From: an uncultured Thermoguttaceae bacterium
Lineage (GTDB): Bacteria; Planctomycetota; Planctomycetia; Pirellulales; Thermoguttaceae
DNA: 33,570 nucleotides
Assembly (NCBI GenBank): GCA_934725735.1
Contig: CAKVCP010000010.1
Span: 1-33,570, forward strand
Direction of reading: 5' to 3'
Shown: one piece after another, positions 7,574-15,124 of the stretch
Layout of the letters: each line of letters begins with the position of its first letter
How positions within the stretch are numbered: the first letter of the stretch is position 1
The notes under the pieces: generated by a model
The model's input: the letters and a program-made list of their open reading frames with translations, nothing else
What the model was told of the DNA's origin: nothing
Databases searched by the model: none
Program-made: the position numbers and the translations under genes

Positions 7574-8806
7574 CTACAAGCGTTCTTTCTCTTGCCTTCT
7601 GATTTCAGAAGAAGAAATATCGTCGATAAAAACGTCTTGCGGAAGAAACTCGCAGAGCTGACGCAGCGCGCCAGGGAGCATGTCGGCGAGCGTATCGGAA
7701 GAAAGTATTTTTCCGTTGATTCTTCGTGTAAAGACAAGGAATCGGACGTTCAGAGCGCGAAGTTTTTCCAGGACGGAGTCGCGCTGAGCGGCGCTATTAT
7801 TTTCGTACTTCGGATCGGCGAGGCGTAAAATCGTGTCGGTTCCCGCGATAAAAACCGCGCCGGGAAAAATGCGCGCCTTTTGGAGAAATCGCGGTGCGTT
7901 GACGATCCAGAGAGTCGAGTTTGGAACGAGTTCGTTGAGCTGGGCGGCGCGGCGCGTTAGTTCCATCGGATCAAGGGGCGGCTTGTCGACGTTATGCGCG
8001 GATATTTCGAAGGCGACGGGAAGATTGAGGCGCGACGAAGCGATGTGAGCGATCGCGGCATGCCCTCGATGCGCGGGGTTAAAAGAACCGGGGAAGATGA
8101 GATAGGGGGCGCCTTTTTGAGGAGAACGCGGAAGAGGGGCGACGCGTCCATTTTGCGCGAGTAGGGCTTGTCCCGAGGCGTCCTCCGGAGCGTAGAGGAA
8201 GGTCGAGGCTTCAGGATTGACGAGGACGGCGGAGAATTTGGCGGAGTCGTCGCACGAGAGTGGTTCGAGGGTTCGAAGGGGAAGGGGAGCTTTGTGTTCC
8301 GTCCAGAATTCTTGAGATCCGCGCTCAACTTCTTCCAGCGTTTTCATAAGGGTAGAGAAGATGAAATCGGCGGCGATTCGTTCTTCTTGGGCGCGGGTTC
8401 GGGCGTCCTTTTTGAGGGTCGTCGACGCGGAAAAAGTTCCCCGACGCGAGACGACGGAACAGTATACGCGATGTTCTCCCTTTTTGGGGCGCTCCGAAAC
8501 AAGGGCGGCGGTCGCTCCGATTCCGAGGAGGGTTTGAGGGTCGGCGTCGGGCGCGAGGATCTGAGCGCGTCGTAGCGCGGCGGCGGCTAGGAGTCGGGCC
8601 GTGCGTTCCGAGGTATACTTTTCCGGGCGGAATCCTAAAAAGTCGTCCGTCGCTAAAGGAGCGTACGGAATACGCGCTTCAAGAAAGGTCTGAGACGCGC
8701 CGGGAACGGATAGATAATCCGATAGGAAGGGGGAACCGCCGCCGGAGATCGTGACGACAAATTTCAATTGGGATTGGCGAAGTCTGGAAATGACGTCGAA
8801 ATACAT
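7574..8806 (-). CDS. CinA-C-like domain fused to an NMN adenylyltransferase-like nucleotidylyltransferase
   Basis: This 410-residue protein joins two enzyme modules. Residues about 15-160 resemble the CinA C-terminal/PncC amidohydrolase fold: VVTISGGGSPFLSDYL at 17-32, YTSERTARLLAAAALRRA at 64-81 and GIGATAALVSERP at 95-107. Residues about 235-410 are an HxGH-type nucleotidylyltransferase: FPGSFNPAHRGH at 238-249, FIAGTDTILRL near 330 and the closing ISSSEIR. PncC makes NaMN from NMN, and NadD/NMNAT-type enzymes adenylate NMN or NaMN, so linked steps of NAD salvage are a natural reading, but this is inference. The HRGH box has the canonical spacing. AAAGGA precedes the ATG. A promoter at 8852-8879 drives it alone. 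Confidence 0.8.
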   Translation of the reverse strand: MYFDVISRLRQSQLKFVVTISGGGSPFLSDYLSVPGASQTFLEARIPYAPLATDDFLGFRPEKYTSERTARLLAAAALRRAQILAPDADPQTLLGIGATAALVSERPKKGEHRVYCSVVSRRGTFSASTTLKKDARTRAQEERIAADFIFSTLMKTLEEVERGSQEFWTEHKAPLPLRTLEPLSCDDSAKFSAVLVNPEASTFLYAPEDASGQALLAQNGRVAPLPRSPQKGAPYLIFPGSFNPAHRGHAAIAHIASSRLNLPVAFEISAHNVDKPPLDPMELTRRAAQLNELVPNSTLWIVNAPRFLQKARIFPGAVFIAGTDTILRLADPKYENNSAAQRDSVLEKLRALNVRFLVFTRRINGKILSSDTLADMLPGALRQLCEFLPQDVFIDDISSSEIRRQEKERL

Positions 8807-8851
8807 TCTTGAATCCTTTTAAGAAAAGGCGCGCGAGACAACTTTCGTAGC

Positions 8852-8879
8852 ATTATAGTGAAAAAGGGCGGTTAGACAA
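8852..8879 (-). promoter_or_regulatory. sigma70-like promoter for the CinA-nucleotidylyltransferase gene
   Basis: On the - strand TTGTCT (8874-8879), a 16-nt spacer and a perfect TATAAT (8852-8857) predict a start near 8845, about 39 nt before the ATG at 8806. The -35 box overlaps the T-tract of the preceding terminator. Confidence 0.65.
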
Positions 8880-8917
8880 TAAAGAACCGCGACGTTGCGT
8901 TGAACAGCGTCGCGGTT
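8877..8917 (-). terminator. intrinsic terminator of the HEAT-repeat gene
   Basis: On the - strand AACCGCGACG and CGTCGCGGTT (8908-8917 and 8885-8894) form a perfect 10-bp stem with a 13-nt loop, followed by CTTTATTG. It lies 29 nt after the stop at 8946. Confidence 0.85.
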
Positions 8918-8945
8918 TAGTTAGAAATCTGTCAAAGGATTGAAC

Positions 8946-10658
8946 TCATTTGATGTTGTTTTTGTAGCCGGTCGCGCGGTCGCGTTGCTGATCGTTACCC
9001 TTTTCAATAACGACGTCGAGAGCGCCCTTGAAGAGCTCCTTGTCTTGCTTGCGGAGATAGTCCTGGTGCGCGAGGTCGAGGATAGCGTTCATCGCCTTAT
9101 CGGAAAGGCTTGCTTCGTCGACTTTGGAGAGGGCGAAGCGGACGGAATCGAGAGTACGGACGGCGCCGACGCGTTCGAGGACGAGGTTGCGTTCGTCGTC
9201 GCGTTCTGCGAGCTCGAAGGCGGTCTTCAAGTTGGCGAGTTTGTCGTCGTCGGACATGTCGATACCGTCGCGGTCGTCAGGAAGAGAAACAACGCGTACG
9301 AAGGCGCGGAGCGCTTGGATGCGAAGTTGCTTGGGGAGCTTTTGATCTTTGGCGGCGTCGAGGAGTTTTTCCCAAACGACGGCGTTAGGCCAATTGCTCA
9401 TGGCGCGGATGGTGAGAGCGATCATCTGAGGCTGACCGGAAGCGAGACCCTTTTGCATTTGTTCGAGGGCCGCGTCGCCGCCGATACGTCCCAAAAGCAT
9501 GAAGATTTGGGCGCCGTTATCGTTATTCATCATCTTAACGACAGGAGTCGCGTCGCCGTCGCAAAGTCTTGAGATGATTTGCTCGGCGCGGTCGCGATCT
9601 CCGCCTTGAGGAATCGCGAGGAACGCGTTGACGAAGTCGGGAATGTTTTTCTTAGACGCGAGCTGTTCAGCGGCGGCAAGGAGCTGGAGGCGAACGGCGC
9701 AGTCGTCTTTCTTGGCAAGATCGAGAAGGGTGGCGACCTCTTCTTTGTCGTAACGGAGGCTGGCGACGTAAGCGAGAGACACGAGGTAGTCGTTGTTCTT
9801 TTCTTTCTTGAGAGCAGCGGCGAGAGCGGCGTTGAAGTCGTCGGTCGCAATGTTCGCCATGACGCGTTCAACAAGACCGCGATCGAAGGAGAAAGCGTCG
9901 TAAAGAGCGTCGAAGTTCTTACCGGAGCCAATCTTCTCGAGGGCGAGGATAGCGGCGCGCTTAACGAATTCGTTCTCGGACTTGAGCGAGTCGAGGACGA
10001 TTTCGAGATAGGCGGGGTCGTCCTTGACGCGGATGGCGCCTAAGGCGCGGGCTTTATCGTCGTCTGAGAGGTCGTTGAATTTGGCCATGTAGTCGGCAAA
10101 TTCTTTGTCGGAAGCGTAGGGGAGGGCCTGAGGAAGCTCTGTTTCGACTCCGATAGAAAGGTCGACGTTGACGTTGACGAGATAGCCTTCGATCTTCTTA
10201 GGATCGTCGATCTTTTCCTTCGCGGCATTAAGAGCGGCGACCGCTTTTTCGGAACCGATCTGGACGAGGGCGCGCGCCGCTTCGTCGAAGAGCGCGGGTT
10301 CGTCGCTAGCGAGGAATGAAGCGAGGACGTCGACGCATGAGTCGTCGCCAACCCAACCGACGAGGTGCAGGAGCCACTGTTTGGTCGCGGTCGGATAATC
10401 TTGGACGAGCGCGTCTTTCATGAGCGAAAGAGTGGCTTCGCGTTGATCGAGCTGTTGGAGACAGAGATTCATCCACGTTTGCTGGGCGTTCTCCATTTCC
10501 TTGATCTGATCCTCGTTGGTCCAATCGCTTGGAGTCATTTTTTCGACGGTAGCCTTGAAGGTTTCGGCGGCGTCTTGAGCAAAACTCGGCGCGGCAAAGG
10601 CGCAGAGAGACAGGGACGCTGTAAGGATCAGCGCGGAGTTTTTCAAATTGAATTTCAT
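8946..10658 (-). CDS. secreted HEAT-repeat protein
   Basis: The 570-residue protein has a clear Sec signal peptide (positive MKFNLKNS, then a hydrophobic core to about residue 22, probable cleavage SFA-QDA after residue 27). The rest is helical HEAT/armadillo-type repeats, for example PALFDEAARALVQIGSEKAV, ENEFVKRAAILALEKIGSG and VRLQLLAAAEQLASKKN. Such solenoids are protein-binding scaffolds; no catalytic motif is seen. The frame extends upstream to 10838, but that extension overlaps the neighbouring oxidoreductase and lacks a signal, so I start at M(10658). The Shine-Dalgarno is weak (GAGACGA). It lies 83 nt downstream of the Tat oxidoreductase on the same strand and ends in a strong terminator. 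Its partner is unknown. Confidence 0.85.
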   Translation of the reverse strand: MKFNLKNSALILTASLSLCAFAAPSFAQDAAETFKATVEKMTPSDWTNEDQIKEMENAQQTWMNLCLQQLDQREATLSLMKDALVQDYPTATKQWLLHLVGWVGDDSCVDVLASFLASDEPALFDEAARALVQIGSEKAVAALNAAKEKIDDPKKIEGYLVNVNVDLSIGVETELPQALPYASDKEFADYMAKFNDLSDDDKARALGAIRVKDDPAYLEIVLDSLKSENEFVKRAAILALEKIGSGKNFDALYDAFSFDRGLVERVMANIATDDFNAALAAALKKEKNNDYLVSLAYVASLRYDKEEVATLLDLAKKDDCAVRLQLLAAAEQLASKKNIPDFVNAFLAIPQGGDRDRAEQIISRLCDGDATPVVKMMNNDNGAQIFMLLGRIGGDAALEQMQKGLASGQPQMIALTIRAMSNWPNAVVWEKLLDAAKDQKLPKQLRIQALRAFVRVVSLPDDRDGIDMSDDDKLANLKTAFELAERDDERNLVLERVGAVRTLDSVRFALSKVDEASLSDKAMNAILDLAHQDYLRKQDKELFKGALDVVIEKGNDQQRDRATGYKNNIK

Positions 10659-10741
10659 GTATTCGTCTCTATTTCTGTATGTTAAGCGCAGAGTAATCTC
10701 CGCGCGCTTTTTTTTGAAAAAACCGATTATGTCGCGAGACT

Positions 10742-11992
10742 TCAGACGACGGGAATGACGTACGGATAACGCTGGACGCGAGCGACGTGTTTGTTCGCTT
10801 CCTCGTCGTTGATGAAACTGCAATTCGCGGCGTCCCATTGGAGTTGACGATTGAGTTTATGCCCAATCGTGATAAGTTGGCACATAGAGGCGGTGCAAGC
10901 TCCATAGAAGAAGTCTTGGAACGGTCGCAGACGATTACGAACGCAGAAGGCAAAGTCGTCGGCGATATTCGTGGCGCCGCCGGAATAACGACGAACTTCG
11001 ACAGGATAAAGGGGATCCATCTTCTGACCGTGACGGAATTCGCCTTCGGAGCCGACGAAGGTAATGTCGTGAGGTCCGTTCCACGCGTGATACATCTTAA
11101 CGCCGTTTTTGAAGACGGCGCAGACATAGTCGGAACCGTTGTATCCGCGAGGGAGAATCTCGACGGGCTCTTCCGCGTCGAGACCAAGCGCGTACATGGC
11201 GCCGCCAAACTTATGAGCGCCCCAGTCGGCGAGGAAGCCGTTGCCGTATTCGGTGTAATTACGCCAACCGCCGCCGTAGCTTCCGGAGCAACGTTCGCTG
11301 TTGTAAGGCGCGAGAGGCGCTTGTCCTTGCCAACGATCCCAATCCATGCCCTCCGGAATCGGCTGCTCGGGGAGATAGCAGTGCCACGGAGGATTGCCCA
11401 AACCGACGTAAACTTCTTTGACTTCGCCGATGCAACCGCTCTGGAGAATAGGAGCGATGTACCCGTAGTCTTCCATAACGCGCTGGCTGCCGCTTGTGCA
11501 GACGCGATTGTACTTGCGCGCGGCTTGGACGATCAAACGGGATTCCTGAAGGGTCAGGGTCAAGGGCTTTTCGCAGTAGACGTCTTTGCCAGCGCGGCAA
11601 GCCTCGACGGAGATCTTCGTGTGCCAGTGATCAGGAGTGGCGCAGACGATAGCGTCGACGTCTTCGCGATCAAGGGCGTCTTCGTAATGCGCGTAACCGG
11701 CGGCGTCTTCGTTCCCATAACGCTGATTGACACGACCTTTGGCGTGGTCAAGGTGGGCTTTATAGCAGTCGCATACGCCTAAGACATGATAATTTGAGTT
11801 ATTGAGGAATCCTCCGAGGAGTTCATTACCGCGATTTCCCAATCCGATATGGAAAAGATTGATTTTGTTACTCGGAGCAACCCCGCCGTCATACCCTAAA
11901 ACGTTGGCAGGAACGAGTTGAGGCGCAGAGATGGCCGCCGCCGTCGCGGCAAGGAAGGAACGACGACTGATTTTACTGGCTTGTTTTTTCAT
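10742..11992 (-). CDS. Tat-exported Gfo/Idh/MocA-family oxidoreductase
   Basis: The 416-residue protein begins with a twin-arginine signal (SRRSFLAATAAAISAP, R10-R11), so it should be folded with its cofactor before export. The NAD(P)-binding Rossmann motif GLGNRG is at 50-55, followed by ATPDHWH (118-124) and the catalytic-site motif EKP at 141-143. The C-terminal half is the mixed alpha/beta Gfo/Idh/MocA domain (WRNYTEYGNGFLADWGAHKF). Family members oxidise or epimerise sugars and inositols, and planctomycetes carry many exported copies whose substrates are mostly unknown. Promoter 12186-12215 gives a leader of about 187 nt. The HEAT gene follows and may share the transcript. Confidence 0.92.
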   Translation of the reverse strand: MKKQASKISRRSFLAATAAAISAPQLVPANVLGYDGGVAPSNKINLFHIGLGNRGNELLGGFLNNSNYHVLGVCDCYKAHLDHAKGRVNQRYGNEDAAGYAHYEDALDREDVDAIVCATPDHWHTKISVEACRAGKDVYCEKPLTLTLQESRLIVQAARKYNRVCTSGSQRVMEDYGYIAPILQSGCIGEVKEVYVGLGNPPWHCYLPEQPIPEGMDWDRWQGQAPLAPYNSERCSGSYGGGWRNYTEYGNGFLADWGAHKFGGAMYALGLDAEEPVEILPRGYNGSDYVCAVFKNGVKMYHAWNGPHDITFVGSEGEFRHGQKMDPLYPVEVRRYSGGATNIADDFAFCVRNRLRPFQDFFYGACTASMCQLITIGHKLNRQLQWDAANCSFINDEEANKHVARVQRYPYVIPVV

Positions 11993-12185
11993 CTATTATT
12001 CCCTTCTTGACGAATGGACCTATTGGGGACAAAGTCGCAGGCGCCGTAATAAAACCAACAGACTTTGCTTCAGAGTTTTTTTGAATTATACAATGGATAT
12101 TTTGTTTTAATAGATTCTTTGTATAAATTTCTCTGGTAAAGAGTAAAATTTTCCTATCTCGGAAAACTTCCCCTCATTTTCTGTC

Positions 12186-12215
12186 ATTATAAACAAAGAG
12201 GACGAAAAAGTCCAA
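12186..12215 (-). promoter_or_regulatory. sigma70-like promoter for the Tat oxidoreductase
   Basis: On the - strand TTGGAC (12210-12215), an 18-nt spacer and a perfect TATAAT (12186-12191) predict a start near 12179. The spacer and -35 contain the small inverted repeat GGAC/GTCC, a possible operator. Confidence 0.65.
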
Positions 12216-12243
12216 CTGTAGGGTATGATTTTTTATTTTTGTA

Positions 12244-12280
12244 CAAAAAAAGAGCGTCGCCCCTTTAGGTAACGCTCTTT
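12244..12280 (-). terminator. intrinsic terminator of the DUF1559-lipoprotein unit
   Basis: On the - strand AAAGAGCGT and ACGCTCTTT (12272-12280, 12249-12257) pair perfectly over 9 bp around a 14-nt loop, followed by a run of T. It lies 23 nt beyond the frameshift-corrected stop of the lipoprotein at 12303. Confidence 0.85.
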
Positions 12281-12325
12281 GACGCGATTTTATTGAGTTC
12301 TATTACGGAATGGCGACGTCGTACG

Positions 12326-12763
12326 TCATCGTCTTGTCTTCCCCGACGGTGAAACTTGTTCGGAGTTGACGCCAAATTCGGGCGGAATAATGTCTTCGCT
12401 TTCAACTGCGCTGGGATCGATTAAACCGTCTTTGAGATCGTTAGGATCGACAAGCACCCCCGTTTTTTTGTTACGGAACAAGTTCGCGACGACGCTGACC
12501 GTGTAATCGCCGGGAAGGAGCGCGTAACCTTCCTGAAGAGTATACTTTCCGTCGATAATGTCGGCAGTCGCCCCGACTACCGACTTCTTCGGGTCGGGAT
12601 TTTGGGCCGTGAACTGAAGGATTCCAGAAGGCAACGGCTCGCCGGAGATCGTCACCGTTCCCGTAAGAACGCAACGTTTTTCTTTAGGAGCGCATCCTGT
12701 CGTAAAAACGAGACTCAGAAGAAGCAGAACGGATAGTCCGGCTACGAAATTCTTTTTTGTCAT
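12326..12763 (-). CDS. DUF1559-partner lipoprotein (carboxypeptidase-regulatory-like), C-terminus altered by apparent frameshift
   Basis: The 145-residue product has a lipoprotein signal (FTTGC, C24) and a beta-sandwich domain opening CVLTGTVTISGEPLPSG and containing YTLQEGYALLPGDYTVSV, as in the small lipoproteins that sit behind DUF1559 genes in planctomycetes. AGAGG sits 8 nt before the ATG, and only 18 nt separate it from the DUF1559 stop. The reading frame ends SPSGKTRR. If one base is added near 12352-12354 (a TTT run on the coding strand) the frame instead continues as FTVGEDKTMTYDVAIP and stops at 12303, which is the expected type of ending. So either the sequence lost one T or the gene has a real C-terminal frameshift. 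Confidence 0.8.
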   Translation of the reverse strand: MTKKNFVAGLSVLLLLSLVFTTGCAPKEKRCVLTGTVTISGEPLPSGILQFTAQNPDPKKSVVGATADIIDGKYTLQEGYALLPGDYTVSVVANLFRNKKTGVLVDPNDLKDGLIDPSAVESEDIIPPEFGVNSEQVSPSGKTRR

Positions 12764-12781
12764 ATAGGATACCTCTATAGA

Positions 12782-13822
12782 TCACGGAGTCTGAACAGTT
12801 TCGGCGCCCTGAGTAGAGCCGATCGCGCGCCAGACGTCGGCGTCGACCGTAGAACTGACGAAGTGAACGGAACCGTCGGCGTAGCAGACGTTGACTCCGC
12901 CGGAGTGGCGACTACGCGCCGCGACCCATGCGACGTCTTGCGAGGTGCCGTTAGAGGCGGTTATGGTGAGCTTGTAGTCTTTGCACGGAAGATTCATTTC
13001 GGGAAGATCTTTACAACGGCAGTAGCTGTAGAGCATCTTGTCCGGATAGGTGGAGTTCGGCGTATTATAGTGGGTGTAGAAGGGGGTGAGGCAAGCGCGC
13101 CAGAAAGCGCCGCGCGTATCTTGTCGTCCGCGATCGTCTCTCTGACCGATCAAGATTTCGCTCATGATCGCGGTGTTGGAGAGACCGTCGGTCGCGCAAG
13201 ACCATCGCTGATAAGTTCCGTAAGCGCCAGACTGATAGTGACCGCCGAAGAAGGCCCCGTGGTGTTCGGCGGCGCCGTTGACGTCAAGCTTTTCAACCCA
13301 GTAATTTTGTCCGATCACTAAGCCGATCGTATCGTACCATCCGGTGCTGCCGACGCTGACCAGGTAGTTGGCGAGATAACGGTCGTTATAAACGGACGTC
13401 GTGTCGCCAGAAATAACGGCGCCGGGATTGTCGCTTGGGCAGCTGAACATGCCGATTCTGTTTTGCTGTTTAAAGACGTTCGCATTGTTGGTCGTTCCTG
13501 CGTAGGTCGGCGTTTTCCAATCGATCGTCTGGTACAGAGCGTTTTGTTCGATGTAGGGAAGGATTTTCCACGCCCAGGTGAAGCCGTTGGCGCCATTGGT
13601 ACCCGCCATGAGGGCGCCGTTGACGTCGTGATAATTTTGGAAGCCAAGTCCGAATTGCTTGAGATTATTTGTGCACTGCATACGGCGAGCAGCCTCTCGA
13701 GCCGCTTGAACCGCCGGGAGCAGAAGTCCAATTAAGATACCGATGATAGCGATTACAACCAAGAGTTCAACAAGTGTGAAGCCCCGTTTGCAGGTTGAAG
13801 GCACGAAAGAAGAAAGACTCAT
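12782..13822 (-). CDS. DUF1559 protein with type II/IV prepilin-type N-terminus
   Basis: The 346-residue protein starts with a short leader ending CKRG-FTLVEL (prepilin peptidase site G14/F15, conserved E19), a hydrophobic helix to about residue 38, then the DUF1559 signature LLPAVQAAREAARRMQCTNN. It ends with the H-x9-DG motif, here HSGGVNVCYADGSVHF. This family is greatly expanded in planctomycetes. The N-terminus predicts assembly as a pseudopilin or surface protein; the function is unknown. The frame extends to 13930, but AAAGGAG sits just before the ATG at 13822 and the leader fits it. The promoter at 13982-14010 gives a leader of about 150 nt. It is co-transcribed with the lipoprotein behind it. 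Confidence 0.93.
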   Translation of the reverse strand: MSLSSFVPSTCKRGFTLVELLVVIAIIGILIGLLLPAVQAAREAARRMQCTNNLKQFGLGFQNYHDVNGALMAGTNGANGFTWAWKILPYIEQNALYQTIDWKTPTYAGTTNNANVFKQQNRIGMFSCPSDNPGAVISGDTTSVYNDRYLANYLVSVGSTGWYDTIGLVIGQNYWVEKLDVNGAAEHHGAFFGGHYQSGAYGTYQRWSCATDGLSNTAIMSEILIGQRDDRGRQDTRGAFWRACLTPFYTHYNTPNSTYPDKMLYSYCRCKDLPEMNLPCKDYKLTITASNGTSQDVAWVAARSRHSGGVNVCYADGSVHFVSSTVDADVWRAIGSTQGAETVQTP

Positions 13823-14102
13823 AAGAGGTCTCCTTTTACATAACAGGGAAACGACGAGGGTATAGGAATTATTCCATTGCACGAAAGCGCGACGTTCTCC
13901 GCCGCGCGACGCGACACATGTAATAAACAAATACTATATATATCTTTAGCGTAGTTTGTTGTGATTTTTCCGTACCTTTATATTGTAATAACAACATGGT
14001 CTTTTGGCAACGCAAAACCATGAATTTTTTCGATTATAATCGTAAAATTCTCGTATAATGTAAAATTTCTGTATGATTATCTAGACATTTAACTTAGTAG
14101 AT
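13823..14102. other. A/T-rich control region upstream of the DUF1559 gene
   Basis: No gene is seen. Besides the promoter at 13982-14010, the stretch holds a perfect 12-bp palindrome CGATTATAATCG at 14031-14042 and two copies of GTAAAATT(T)CT starting at 14042 and 14060, all upstream of the -35 box. The leader side (13823-13975) is G/C-richer. Confidence 0.55.
13982..14010 (-). promoter_or_regulatory. sigma70-like promoter for the DUF1559 unit
   Basis: On the - strand TTGCCA (14005-14010), a 17-nt spacer and TACAAT (13982-13987) predict a start near 13975. Confidence 0.6.
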
Positions 14103-14137
14103 AAAAAAATCCGACCCCCTCTTAAGGGAGTCGGATT
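14103..14137 (-). terminator. intrinsic terminator of the esterase/lpxI/lpxD unit
   Basis: On the - strand AATCCGACTCCCT pairs with AGGGGGTCGGATT (one G-T wobble) around a short TAAG-type loop, followed by seven T. It lies 30 nt after the stop at 14168. Confidence 0.88.
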
Positions 14138-14167
14138 CAAACAGACTAAGGCGTTTATGCGCTAAGA

Positions 14168-15076
14168 CTAATGCTGAACTTTGGCAGATTCGGGCGCGTC
14201 GACGACGCCAATCGTTTGCATCCATTCATAAACGCGTTGGGGGTATTTGAGGATCGGCGCGTCGGGTCCGCAGTTGCGGAACGCGTGGTTTGCGTAGGCG
14301 TAGACGTGCATTTCTCCAGGAATTCCCATTTTACGAAGTTGACGATAGGCCATGACCGACGCCATTGCGGAATATCCGTCCCCGTCCCCGTGGATGAAGC
14401 ACATAGGCGGCGTTTGTTCGTCGAATCGGAAATCTTTGACGAGGGGCGCGTCGTTCCCGCCTTCCGTATTTTCATTGTCGACTCCGTCTTCAAGAGCGTA
14501 GGCTGGATAGACTGGGATCGCAAAATTAGCGTTGCATGGGACGTCGTCGATCGCGTCGACGCGTTCGTAAGTTTTCGTCATACTCGAGGTCGCGGCCATG
14601 AGACATAGGTGTCCTCCGGCGGAGAACCCCATGACGCCGATTTTATCCGCGTCGATACACCAATCGTTGGCGTTTGAACGAATAATTCGGATTGCGCGCT
14701 GGACGTCTTGCCAAGCGGCGAAGTGCTTTTCGACGTTTGGACGTCGAGGCGTACGGTACCACATCATGCATACGGCGACGCCCTTTTCTAGGAAGAAATC
14801 GCGCGGCATGATTCCTTCGACTTCGTACGCGACGCCGTTGTAGCAACCGCCGCAACAAATGAGAACGCACGCGCGCGTCGTTTGATTTTCAGGACGCCAG
14901 AACTCGATTCTTGGCGTATACCACGGGCCGCCTTGATCTTGGTATTGCGCCGCGTCGTCTCCCGGCGGGGTAGTCGGCCAGAGATTGACGACGTCGAAGG
15001 CGCGAAGATTTGAAGCGGTTAGGACGAAGAGGAGCGAGGCGAATAGGGCCGCCGCGAGATAAGAACGATATTTCAT
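14168..15076 (-). CDS. secreted alpha/beta-hydrolase (acetyl-esterase-like)
   Basis: This 302-residue protein has a Sec signal peptide (hydrophobic residues 6-24, probable cleavage near LRA-FD at 26) and an alpha/beta-hydrolase domain. The nucleophile elbow is G150-F-S152-A-G-G. The acid is probably D231 or D233 in FIHGDGDGYSA, and the base is H264 in YANHAF. The oxyanion segment reads CCGGCYNG (74-81) instead of the HGGG of many esterases. It resembles the planctomycete enzymes annotated as acetyl-xylan or carbohydrate esterases; the substrate is inferred only. AAGGAG precedes the ATG. It starts 48 nt after lpxI on the same strand and ends in the terminator, so it may be the last gene of an lpxD-lpxI-esterase transcript. 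Confidence 0.85.
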   Translation of the reverse strand: MKYRSYLAAALFASLLFVLTASNLRAFDVVNLWPTTPPGDDAAQYQDQGGPWYTPRIEFWRPENQTTRACVLICCGGCYNGVAYEVEGIMPRDFFLEKGVAVCMMWYRTPRRPNVEKHFAAWQDVQRAIRIIRSNANDWCIDADKIGVMGFSAGGHLCLMAATSSMTKTYERVDAIDDVPCNANFAIPVYPAYALEDGVDNENTEGGNDAPLVKDFRFDEQTPPMCFIHGDGDGYSAMASVMAYRQLRKMGIPGEMHVYAYANHAFRNCGPDAPILKYPQRVYEWMQTIGVVDAPESAKVQH

Positions 15077-15124
15077 AGAGAATCTCCTTGCGTCAAATGG
15101 CGCCGCGAGTCGAGCCGCGCAGAT

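Larger units (their letters stand above)
11993..12302. other. A/T-rich intergenic control region
   Basis: No gene is seen here. The region holds the promoter of the Tat oxidoreductase (12186-12215, - strand), a TTTTCC/GGAAAA inverted repeat at 12149-12166 that would fall in its leader, and the terminator of the DUF1559 unit (12244-12280). The remainder (about 12060-12180) is markedly A/T-rich without recognisable motifs. Confidence 0.6.

Noticed and set aside
10659..10741. Hairpin AAGCGC...GCGCTT between the oxidoreductase and HEAT genes
   Set aside because: On the - strand it is followed by AACATAC, not a T-tract, and the stem is bulged, so I do not call it a terminator; the two genes may be co-transcribed.
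10659..10838. N-terminal extension of the HEAT protein
   Set aside because: It overlaps the 3' end of the oxidoreductase gene and would bury the signal peptide; the ATG at 10658 exposes it.
10787..11782. A 331-codon open frame on the + strand opposite the Tat oxidoreductase
   Set aside because: The - strand gene has a Tat signal, Rossmann and EKP motifs; the + frame shows no domain pattern and no start signal.
12340..12360. Programmed ribosomal frameshift in the lipoprotein gene
   Set aside because: The site GTTTCACC lacks a slippery heptamer, and no stop codon or strong downstream pseudoknot sits at the shift point; an indel error or mutation is simpler.
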